A stretch of 5,681 nucleotides of DNA from CAZBGL01 sp964491375 (GTDB lineage Bacteria; Desulfobacterota; Deferrisomatia; Deferrisomatales; Deferrisomataceae), in NCBI GenBank assembly GCA_964491375.1, contig CAZBGL010000011.1, forward strand, positions 1 to 5,681, written 5' to 3'. Shown here piece by piece: positions 1-5,681 of the stretch. The position numbers were made by a program, and so were the translations under genes. The first letter of the stretch is position 1. Every line of letters begins with the position of its first letter. Under the pieces are notes generated by a model. It saw only the letters and a program-made list of their open reading frames with translations, had not been told where the DNA came from and ran no database searches.

Positions 1-953
1 ATCGCGTGCTCTGCGGCCCGTACGAGCAGGGCCACGGCGCGGTGGGTGGGGCAGGGCACGCCGAGGCGCTCGCCCTCGGCGGCCAGGGCCTCGTTGAGGC
101 AGCCGATCTCGGTGGGGCGGCGGGCCTCGACGTCCTGGAGCATGGAGATCTTGTTGGGGCCCACGCCCGAAAGGGCCCACCGGCAGAAGCCCCCGGGGTC
201 GTCCAGTTCGGGGAAGGAGAGCCCCCGGGCCCGGGCCACGGCGGCCGCCTCCTCGGCCAGGAGGTCGATCAGGCGGCACACGGCCGGGTTGGCCAGCATC
301 CGGTCGGCCGGGAGGCCGGTGAGGGCGGCCAGGGGGTTGGTGGAGACGTTGGCGATGAGCTTCTTCCACCGCACCGGCTCGATGTCGTCCACGATCTCCA
401 CCGCGAGCCCGAAGGGCTCCAGGCTGGCCCGGAGCGTCCGGAGCACCCGGCTCACGGACGGGGCCGGCGTTGGCCCGGCCGGCCCCACGGCCAGGAGGGG
501 GCCCTTGCCGCCCGCGTAGCGGACCCGCCCGTCCGGAAGCCGCTGGGCGCTGTGGGCGGTGACCCCTCCCACGGTGCGCCCGGCCCCGAACGCACCGGCC
601 AGGATCTCCAGGTTCCCGAGGCCGTTCTGCACCGAGAGCACGACGGTCTCGGGGCCCACCAGCGGATGGGCGTCGCGGGCCGCCCCTTCCGTGTCGTAGC
701 CCTTGACCGAGACGTGGACGAGGTCGAAGGGGCCGGGCCGCTCCGGCAGGGGGTACCCCCACACGTCGGCGTTCACGGGGTGCACGGTGCCGTCCGGGAA
801 GGCCACGCCGGCGCCCCCGCGCAGTTCCCCCAGGCGGCGGGGGTCCCTTTCCACCAGCACCACCCGGTGCCCGGCGCGGGCGTACAGGACGCCGAACAGG
901 GTGCCCAGCGCCCCCGCGCCCACCACGGCGACGCGCAGCGACTCGTCAGGCAT
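1..953 (-). CDS. Ketopantoate reductase family protein (PanE/ApbA-like), 3' end cut by the window
   Basis: NADPH-dependent reductases of this family convert 2-dehydropantoate to D-pantoate for CoA synthesis, in the cytoplasm. 317 codons are visible with no stop; family members are about 290-320 residues, so only the last few are probably missing. Seen: an N-terminal Rossmann motif GAGALG (residues 12-17), VKGYDT (83-88), QNG with Asn110, the helix WKKLIANVSTNP carrying Lys198, Asn202 and Asn206, and SMLQDVEARRPTEI with Ser270 and Glu282. By family alignment from memory these correspond to E. coli PanE Asn98, Lys176, Asn180, Ser244 and Glu256, so the active site looks intact. The ATG at 953-951 overlaps the iorB stop by 8 bp, with only a weak G-run before it, so translation is probably coupled to iorB. 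Many paralogues of this family are not true pantoate enzymes; the operon suggests it could act on another 2-oxoacid. The family call is firm, the substrate is not. Confidence 0.9.
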   Translation of the reverse strand, partial: MPDESLRVAVVGAGALGTLFGVLYARAGHRVVLVERDPRRLGELRGGAGVAFPDGTVHPVNADVWGYPLPERPGPFDLVHVSVKGYDTEGAARDAHPLVGPETVVLSVQNGLGNLEILAGAFGAGRTVGGVTAHSAQRLPDGRVRYAGGKGPLLAVGPAGPTPAPSVSRVLRTLRASLEPFGLAVEIVDDIEPVRWKKLIANVSTNPLAALTGLPADRMLANPAVCRLIDLLAEEAAAVARARGLSFPELDDPGGFCRWALSGVGPNKISMLQDVEARRPTEIGCLNEALAAEGERLGVPCPTHRAVALLVRAAEHA

Positions 954-1515
954 GGCGCCCCCGCTCCAGGGCCCGGCGGTTCCGCTCGCGCAGGGCGGGC
1001 GCGCTGACCGCCTCCATGGCGGCGCAGATCTCGTCGAAGGTGAAGGGAAAGCCCTCCACGGTGGTGGCGTGCCCCAGGACGATCAGGTTGGCCAGGAGCG
1101 GTGCGTCCATGCCGAGGGCGATGCGGTCGGCGTCGACCACCGACACGGTGACTCCGGCCTTCTGCAGGAGCGGGGCCACCAGGGGATCGGGGAACGGCCG
1201 TTCGCCCGAGGCGTTCACGACGCACAGGGCGCCCGAGCCCGCTCGCAGGCACGGGAGGGCCCGGTGGGCCTCCACGGGGTCGAGGCCCAGCAGCAGGTCG
1301 GCCTCTCCGTCGGCCACCAGCGGACTCCAGAACCGGCCGAGCTTGAGGTGGGCGGCCACCGAACCGCCCCGCTGGCTCATGCCGTGGGTTTCGGACCCGA
1401 TGACGGGGAGCCCCCGGCCTCGGGCCGCCTCGGTGAGCAACCGGCTGGTGAACAGCACCCCCTGGCCGCCCACGCCGGCGATCACGATCTGGTAGTTCAG
1501 GCTGGTCTCGGTCAC
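946..1515 (-). CDS. iorB: Indolepyruvate oxidoreductase beta subunit (IorB, gamma-domain of 2-oxoacid oxidoreductases)
   Basis: This is the small subunit that pairs with IorA in the CoA-dependent oxidative decarboxylation of arylpyruvates (indolepyruvate, phenylpyruvate) to aryl-acetyl-CoA. The product is 189 residues, the usual IorB length. Seen: the glycine-rich opening IVIAGVGGQGVLF (residues 10-22), the family signature SETHGMSQRGGSV (41-53), and LLLGLDPVEAHRALP (74-88). The GTG start at 1515-1513 is chosen because a strong GGAGG lies 9 nt upstream and it places the usual few residues before the glycine motif; the same frame continues open upstream but gives a non-protein-like sequence. 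It is separated from the iorA-type gene by 217 bp, which is unusual because iorA and iorB normally abut, and it overlaps the downstream reductase gene by 8 bp. It has no Fe-S motif of its own, as expected. The family is certain; the preferred 2-oxoacid cannot be read from sequence. Confidence 0.96.
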   Translation of the reverse strand: MTETSLNYQIVIAGVGGQGVLFTSRLLTEAARGRGLPVIGSETHGMSQRGGSVAAHLKLGRFWSPLVADGEADLLLGLDPVEAHRALPCLRAGSGALCVVNASGERPFPDPLVAPLLQKAGVTVSVVDADRIALGMDAPLLANLIVLGHATTVEGFPFTFDEICAAMEAVSAPALRERNRRALERGRHA

Positions 1516-1732
1516 GGTGTCTCGCCTCCGTGGCAGGTGAAGCGCGGTGGTCGGCTCACCGGCTGGAACGCCGGGACGTTCGCGTGCACGAGGGCTCCCG
1601 GGTCCGCGGCCGTCGGCCGATGGTCCTGCGGCCCACGTCGCGGCCGGAAGACCGCTTCTCGCCCGTTCCGCGCCGCCGGTCGACCGCCCCCCGACGGATC
1701 GACCCGGTGTGCGAGCCCGGCGACCCCTCCCC
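1516..1732 (-). other. Spacer between the iorA fusion and iorB; contains a doubtful 74-codon frame
   Basis: No recognisable gene lies here. One open frame fits the gap: ATG at 1736-1734 overlaps the TGA of the upstream gene as ATGA, and its own TGA at 1514-1512 overlaps the iorB GTG start as GTGA. The predicted 74-residue product is rich in Arg, Gly and Pro and matches no domain I know. There is no Shine-Dalgarno before its ATG. Its third codon positions are about 80% G+C with a high second position (about 68%), unlike the neighbouring genes, whose third positions are nearly all G or C. This argues for noncoding DNA, although the overlap geometry is that of coupled genes. I found no convincing terminator hairpin with a U-run, so the three genes can be one transcript. 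Confidence 0.6.
1525..1529 (-). promoter_or_regulatory. Ribosome binding site of iorB
   Basis: On the minus strand GGAGG lies 9 nt before the GTG at 1515-1513. This strong site fixes the GTG as the iorB start and shows that the gene can be translated independently of the upstream fusion gene. Confidence 0.85.
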
Positions 1733-4700
1733 TCATGGGCCCGACGGGGAGCCGACGTCTGCGGCCCGGGGCCGGATGGCGCCCTGGGGGCACACCTGGA
1801 TGCACAGGCCGCACTCGATGCAGATTCTCCGGTCCACGTCCACGGTGCCGTCCGCACGGCGCACCAGGGCGGGGCACTCGAACCAGGTGGTACAGTAGCC
1901 GCATCCCACGCACGCCTCGGTGCGCGGCATGGTGATGGCGTTGCGGGGGCAGTCCACCTGGCACAGGCGGCACAGGGTGCACTTTTCCTCGTCCACCCGG
2001 TATTCCCCGTTCTCGCGCACGATGGCCCCGAACGGGCAGGCCTTGAGGCACATGTCGCACCGCGTGCACACTCCGCAGTGGAAGCACCGTTCCCGGGCCT
2101 CGCGGGCCGCCCGCGAGGGCGAAAGCCCCCGGTTGACCTCCTCGAACCCCCAGATGGCCTCGTCGGGAGGCACGGTCCGTTCCTGGGCCCGTGCCACCCG
2201 GGGAAAGTAGCGGAGCTGGATGGTGCGGAGGGGCGGCACGGCCTGCACCCGGCGGGCCCGTGGCGAGTCCGGGTCGTACAGGGGCTCGGCGGCCGCGGCC
2301 GGGCCCCGGGCCACCCGCAGGCTCCGCTCGTCCAGGGGCTGGCCGGTGAGGTCGGCATGGATGGCGAGCGCCGCGCGTTTCCCGGCGTTGACCGCGCCCG
2401 CCACCGTGCCGGTGGCCCGGTCGGTGGTGTCGCCGGCCGCGTACACGCGGTTCCGGCCGGTGCGGCCCCAGGCGTCCACCGGGATCGCACCAGGGCCGTG
2501 GGTCGGCGGATCCGGCTCCACGCCCACGGCCACGATCACGGCGTCCACCTCGGTCCAGAACTCGGCCGCGGGTCCTTCCGGGCCGGGGGGCACGGCGTAG
2601 GCCTGGGTCTCCTGCTGGTCGGTGTTGCGCAGCTTCAGGGCCAGTCGCCGGGCCCGGCCCGCCTGGACCATTTCGGGCACGGCGTGGAAGCGGAAGAAGA
2701 TGCCTTCGGCCCGGGCCGCTTCCACTTCCTCGGGGATGGCCCGGAGCCGCTCCGGCCCCCGCCGGTAGTACACGGTCACTTCGGCGCCCAGCCGGCGCGC
2801 CGTCCGGGCCGCGTCCACGGCGGTGTTGCCCCCGCCGATCACGGCCACCCGGCGGCCCACGTCGGGCCGGCTCCCCTCGCGCACCGCACGGAGGAAGGCC
2901 AGCCCGCTCCACACGCCTTCCAGGTCCTCGCCCCGGATGCCGAGCGTGCGTTCCCTTCCGGCGCCCGTGGCGTACAGGACCGCATCGAACCGGCCCAGCT
3001 CGTCCAGGGGCAGGTCGCGACCCACGCGGACGCCCGTGTGGAGGCGCACGCCCAGGGCCGTGACGCGGGCGATCTCCCGCTCGAGCACCGCCTGGGGAAG
3101 GCGGTACTCCGGGATGGCCCACCGGAGCATCCCCCCGGGCGCGGGCCGTGCCTCGAACACCTCCACCCGGTGGCCCAGGCGCGCCAGGTGGTAGGCTGCG
3201 GTGAGCCCTGCCGGGCCCGCCCCGATCACGGCCACCGCGTACCCGGTGGGCTCGGCCGTCTCCACGTCTCCGCCCGGGCCGGGGGCCGCGTCGCCCACGG
3301 CCCGCTCCACGGCGTGGATGGCCACGGGGCCGTCGTAACCGGAGCGGTTGCACCCGCTCTCGCAGGGGTGGGGGCACACCCGGCCCAGGGTGGAGGGGAA
3401 CGGGTGCTCCTGGTAAAGGAGCCGGGCCGCCTCGTCCCACTTCTCCTCGGCCACCAGGGCCATCAGGCGTTCCACGTCGTTGCCCGCGGGGCAGGCCTCC
3501 ACGCAGGGGCTCACCTTGTCCTGGTGCCGGGGCCGCCAGGCGGGTTTCCACGAGCCGTCCGGGCCCTTGGGAAGATCCCCCCGCAGCACCTCCACCGGCA
3601 CGGCCTGCCAGCCTGGCCCCAGGCCCTTGACCCGGGTGACGCAGGCGTACCGGGCGACGACCACGGCCACGCCGCCGTCGGGCGAGCGCGCGTAGTCCCA
3701 GGCCTCGCGCAGGGTCCGCTGGAACCCCTCGATGTCGTAGGGATCCCCCCGGGTCAGGTACTGGACCCCGCAACCCCGCACGAGTTCCTCGAGGTTCACG
3801 GGCCGCCCCGGGTGCCCGTCGGCCGTGACCCCGAACTCGGGCGTGGGCTGCATCCCGGTCATGCCGGTGACCTCGTTGTCCAGGATCACCAGAACGAACC
3901 GCGAGCCGTTGTAGACCGCGTTTTCCAGGGCGGCGGCGCCCGAGTGGTAGAACGTGCTGTCGCCGATGGTGGCGAGGATCGGGGGCACGTCGCCGTCCTG
4001 GGCGTGGGCGTGGTAGAACCCGGCCGCCATGGACACGGACGCGCCCATGTCGTGGACCGTGTCCACGGCGCCCAGGTTGAGGCCCAGGGTGTAGCACCCG
4101 ATGTCGCCCGGGAACAGGCCGTCCGGGAAGGTGCGCCGGATGGCGTAGAACGCCGCCCGGTGGCCGCAGCCCGGGCACAGGGTGGGCCTCCGGATGGGGA
4201 GCCCCAGCTCGGCCACGGCCCGGCCGAGGCCCGATTCGGGCGGCGTGGAGGGCCGGAGGCCGGCCTGGTGCGCGGCTGCCGCAAGGACCGAGCGCATCCG
4301 GTCGGGGGTGAGTTCTCCCGCCGTGGGCACGTGACCGGTCGTCCGTCCCCACACGGTTCCGAATCCGCGGATCTGGAGCTCGACGGCCGCGTCGGGTTCC
4401 TCGAGCACGAGCACGCGGTCGCACCGCCCGAACAGGCGATTCACCAGGGATTCGGGCAGGGGATAGGGCGTCACGAGCTTGAGCACCGCCACGTCGTCTT
4501 CCAGGCCCAGGGGGCCCAGCAGTTCTGCCAGGTAGGCGTAGCTGACGCCCGAGGCCACGATTCCCAGGGCGTGGCGCTCCCTGGGGAGGGAGAGGCGGTT
4601 CTCCGGCCACTCGGCGAACTCCCGCCCGATGGCCTCGAGCTTGTCGTTGAGCCGGCGGTGCAGTTCGAACCGGGCCCGGGGGGTGGCTGCCCAGCGCCGG

Positions 4701-5287
4701 GGATCCTTCTCGAACCGGGACGCACGCGGTGCGGCCCGCACGGGCCCGCAGACCACCGACTGGCGGGCATGGCAGATCCTGAGGGTGGGCCGGAGGATCA
4801 CGGGGATCTGGTGGCGCTCCGAGAGCGCGAACGCCCGGTCGCACAGGTCCTTGGCCTCCTGGGGGGTGGCCGGGTCCAGCACGGGCAGCTTTGCGAACCG
4901 GGCGAACAGCCGGGTGTCCTGTTCGGTCTGGGAACTGTGGGGCCCCGGGTCGTCCGCCACGACGAGCACGAGACCGCCCACCACGCCGATGTAGGCCGAC
5001 GACAGGGCCGGGTCGGCCGCCACGTTGAGGCCCACCTGCTTCATGGCCACGGCGGTGCGCTTGCCGGAGTAGGCGGCCGCGAGGGCCGTCTCCAGGGCCA
5101 CCTTCTCGTTGGTGGACCACTCGGCGTAGATGGGGAGCCCCATTTCCTCCTTGAACCGCACGATGCCGGGAAGGATCTCGGAGCTGGGCGTGCCCGGGTA
5201 CGAGGTGGCGAACTGGCACCCGGCCTCCACCAGACCCCGGGCAATGGCCTCGTTCCCCAGCAGTACGCGCTCCTCGGTTCGGTGCAT
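1733..5287 (-). CDS. Indolepyruvate oxidoreductase alpha subunit with an internal GltD/PadH-like flavoprotein module
   Basis: This 1184-residue protein is nearly twice the usual IorA length (about 600-640). Residues 1-~550 are an IorA core: GNEAIARG (11-18), YPGTPSSEI (30-38), STNEKVALE (58-66), MKQVGLNVAADP (82-93), VVADDPGPHSSQTEQDTR (109-126), CPGCGH (371-376), and the thiamine-diphosphate site GDSTFYHSG (442-450) to DNEVTGMTGMQ (470-480). Residues ~575-1120 are a GltD/PadH-like module: Cys595, Cys599, Cys638, Cys642, Cys646 (N-terminal Fe-S domain), FAD motif GAGPAG (689-694), nucleotide-binding GGGNTAVD (818-825) with YYRRG (840-844), C-terminal FAD motif VYAAGD (948-953), then Cys clusters 1068-1084 and 1103-1113. 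Residues ~1121-1175 are the normal IorA ferredoxin tail (Cys1126, 1129, 1132, 1138; Cys1156, 1159, 1162, 1166). It should oxidise aryl-2-oxoacids with IorB, passing electrons to FAD and NAD(P). The ATG has GGAG 8 nt upstream. It is soluble, with no signal peptide or membrane segment seen. Domain calls are firm; the acceptor and substrate are inferred. Confidence 0.95.
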   Translation of the reverse strand: MHRTEERVLLGNEAIARGLVEAGCQFATSYPGTPSSEILPGIVRFKEEMGLPIYAEWSTNEKVALETALAAAYSGKRTAVAMKQVGLNVAADPALSSAYIGVVGGLVLVVADDPGPHSSQTEQDTRLFARFAKLPVLDPATPQEAKDLCDRAFALSERHQIPVILRPTLRICHARQSVVCGPVRAAPRASRFEKDPRRWAATPRARFELHRRLNDKLEAIGREFAEWPENRLSLPRERHALGIVASGVSYAYLAELLGPLGLEDDVAVLKLVTPYPLPESLVNRLFGRCDRVLVLEEPDAAVELQIRGFGTVWGRTTGHVPTAGELTPDRMRSVLAAAAHQAGLRPSTPPESGLGRAVAELGLPIRRPTLCPGCGHRAAFYAIRRTFPDGLFPGDIGCYTLGLNLGAVDTVHDMGASVSMAAGFYHAHAQDGDVPPILATIGDSTFYHSGAAALENAVYNGSRFVLVILDNEVTGMTGMQPTPEFGVTADGHPGRPVNLEELVRGCGVQYLTRGDPYDIEGFQRTLREAWDYARSPDGGVAVVVARYACVTRVKGLGPGWQAVPVEVLRGDLPKGPDGSWKPAWRPRHQDKVSPCVEACPAGNDVERLMALVAEEKWDEAARLLYQEHPFPSTLGRVCPHPCESGCNRSGYDGPVAIHAVERAVGDAAPGPGGDVETAEPTGYAVAVIGAGPAGLTAAYHLARLGHRVEVFEARPAPGGMLRWAIPEYRLPQAVLEREIARVTALGVRLHTGVRVGRDLPLDELGRFDAVLYATGAGRERTLGIRGEDLEGVWSGLAFLRAVREGSRPDVGRRVAVIGGGNTAVDAARTARRLGAEVTVYYRRGPERLRAIPEEVEAARAEGIFFRFHAVPEMVQAGRARRLALKLRNTDQQETQAYAVPPGPEGPAAEFWTEVDAVIVAVGVEPDPPTHGPGAIPVDAWGRTGRNRVYAAGDTTDRATGTVAGAVNAGKRAALAIHADLTGQPLDERSLRVARGPAAAAEPLYDPDSPRARRVQAVPPLRTIQLRYFPRVARAQERTVPPDEAIWGFEEVNRGLSPSRAAREARERCFHCGVCTRCDMCLKACPFGAIVRENGEYRVDEEKCTLCRLCQVDCPRNAITMPRTEACVGCGYCTTWFECPALVRRADGTVDVDRRICIECGLCIQVCPQGAIRPRAADVGSPSGP

Positions 5288-5293
5288 GTTCGG

Positions 5294-5299
5294 CTCTCC
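5294..5299 (-). promoter_or_regulatory. Ribosome binding site of the iorA fusion gene
   Basis: On the minus strand GGAGAG precedes the ATG at 5287-5285, with 8 nt between GGAG and the start codon. This supports that ATG over farther-upstream starts, and the resulting N-terminus begins a few residues before the conserved LLGNEAIARG of IorA proteins. Confidence 0.8.
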
Positions 5300-5368
5300 G
5301 TTGTCCAGGATGAGGGGTGTCGGTCACGGTAACGGCCTGCGGCCCTCCGCGATTCCGCTTGCGGCAGC

Positions 5369-5396
5369 GCCGCCCGGAAACGGGCCCCCGGGCGGC
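5369..5396 (-). promoter_or_regulatory. Perfect 9-bp GC hairpin in the iorA leader
   Basis: The arms 5369-5377 (GCCGCCCGG on plus) and 5388-5396 (CCGGGCGGC) pair perfectly around a 10-nt loop. No U-run follows on either strand, so it is not a standard intrinsic terminator. It lies about 82 bp before the iorA start and could be a 5'-UTR structure if transcription begins upstream. In such GC-rich DNA a stem of this size may also be chance. Confidence 0.35.
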
Positions 5397-5470
5397 ATCA
5401 CCGAGGTCCGGGAGGGCCCCCTGGCTCGGGCGGGCGCGAGCACGCAATATGCGACCTCGCCGCGGCAACC

Positions 5471-5482
5471 CGCCGCTCGGAA
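5471..5482. repeat. Direct repeat copy 1 (CGCCGCTCGGAA)
   Basis: This is one of two perfect 12-bp copies in the leader; the other is at 5514-5525. Start-to-start spacing is 43 bp, close to four DNA helical turns. This copy is the nearer to iorA. The function is unknown; a paired regulator site is one possibility. Confidence 0.5.
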
Positions 5483-5513
5483 GCGCCCGGCGAGCACCCC
5501 CGGGGCACGCCGA

Positions 5514-5525
5514 CGCCGCTCGGAA
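5514..5525. repeat. Direct repeat copy 2 (CGCCGCTCGGAA)
   Basis: This is the second perfect 12-bp copy, farther from iorA. Flanking bases are not conserved between the copies, so the repeated unit is confined to the 12 bp. I found no third copy in the window. Confidence 0.5.
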
Positions 5526-5681
5526 ACCCCAGGGGCCGCGGCGACCGTAGGAGCCGCGCCCGCGCCTCGCAGGGGCCCCTCCCGGCCACGGACGCTCCCA
5601 GGGGTTCGTCGACCCGGCCGGGGGTTCGGATCCGCGAAGGCGGCCGGAAGGCCGAACGCCACGGCCTCCCGAGCCCACCCA

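Larger units (their letters stand above)
5288..5681 (-). other. Leader/intergenic region upstream of the ior cluster
   Basis: These 394 bp contain no gene I can support. Open frames exist on both strands but give Arg/Gly/Pro-rich products without domains, and they use codons such as CGA, AGG and TTA that are rare in the neighbouring genes. The region should hold the promoter of the minus-strand operon. The only AT-containing hexamer resembling a -10 box is CATATT (minus strand, 5451-5446); no good -35 sits 16-18 nt upstream of it, so I do not call a promoter. Other contents are a perfect 12-bp direct repeat (5471-5482, 5514-5525), an 11-bp palindrome (5443-5453), a 9-bp-stem hairpin (5369-5396), a 10-bp palindrome (5571-5580) and an 8-bp direct repeat GGGGTTCG (5601-5608, 5621-5628). 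Confidence 0.6.

Noticed and set aside
6..1007. Plus-strand open frame of 333 codons at the left end
   Set aside because: It is antisense to the ketopantoate-reductase gene, whose conserved residues are all present in the minus frame.
1516..1732. Intrinsic terminator between iorA and iorB
   Set aside because: Only short imperfect GC pairings are visible and no U-run follows.
1547..5332. Plus-strand open frame of 1261 codons antisense to iorA
   Set aside because: This is the antisense mirror of a high-GC3 gene; it is His/Gly/Pro-rich with no recognisable domain.
1509..5333. Shared 10-mer CGGTCACGGT at the iorB start (1509-1518) and before iorA (5321-5330), the latter part of a near-palindrome GTCACGGTAAC
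   Set aside because: A 10-bp match is expected by chance in 5.7 kb of biased sequence, and one copy is simply iorB start-codon sequence.
5440..5500. Possible sigma-54 promoter around the TTGCC motif in the leader
   Set aside because: The required GG-N10-GC spacing fails: the upstream position is AG and the TGGCAC half does not match.
5596..5636. GGTTCGGATCC resembling a tRNA T-arm
   Set aside because: The invariant A58 is not in place and there is no acceptor stem or D-arm at the right distance.
5317..5662. Short open frames on both strands in the leader (77 and 112 codons)
   Set aside because: They overlap each other, have Arg/Pro/Gly-rich products, no ribosome site, codon use unlike the neighbours and no known motif.
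1512..5678. Minus-strand open frame of 1388 codons overlapping the whole iorA fusion
   Set aside because: It is a GC-driven shadow: Arg/Gly/Pro-rich, no domains, and the other minus frame gives unmistakable IorA and GltD motifs. Only its last 74 codons, in the spacer, are discussed separately.

Overview
The window is a very GC-rich stretch (roughly 70% G+C by eye, third codon positions almost all G or C). It carries one minus-strand gene cluster for anaerobic 2-oxoacid metabolism. The ferredoxin-type chemistry, the many Fe-S motifs and the PadH/GltD-like flavoprotein point to a high-GC anaerobe, perhaps a deltaproteobacterial lineage (Desulfobacterota, Deferrisomatota or similar). That placement is inference, because no marker gene is present.

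Layout, in the direction of transcription (right to left): (1) 5681-5288, a leader without a convincing gene, holding a 12-bp direct repeat, a small palindrome and a strong hairpin; (2) 5287-1733, a giant 1184-residue gene; (3) 1732-1516, a 217-bp spacer; (4) 1515-946, iorB, the beta subunit of an indolepyruvate:ferredoxin-type oxidoreductase; (5) 953 to the left edge, a ketopantoate-reductase-family gene that overlaps iorB by 8 bp and is cut by the window end just before its stop.

The large gene is the notable object. Residues 1-~550 are an IorA catalytic core with a thiamine-diphosphate site. Residues ~575-1120 are a complete GltD/PadH-like FAD- and NAD(P)-binding flavoprotein with its own Fe-S domains. 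Residues ~1121-1175 are the two-cluster ferredoxin that normally follows the IorA core directly. The flavoprotein therefore appears to sit inside IorA, between catalytic core and ferredoxin tail, rather than being attached to an end.

The likely joint job is oxidative decarboxylation of an aryl- or branched-chain 2-oxoacid to its acyl-CoA by IorA core plus IorB (or the reverse reaction). Electrons would pass through a covalently attached Fe-S chain to FAD and a nicotinamide nucleotide, as the separate PadH subunit allows in phenylglyoxylate:NAD+ oxidoreductase. The ketopantoate-reductase homologue may reduce a related 2-oxoacid or make pantoate for CoA. I see no mobile element, CRISPR array, tRNA or rRNA.
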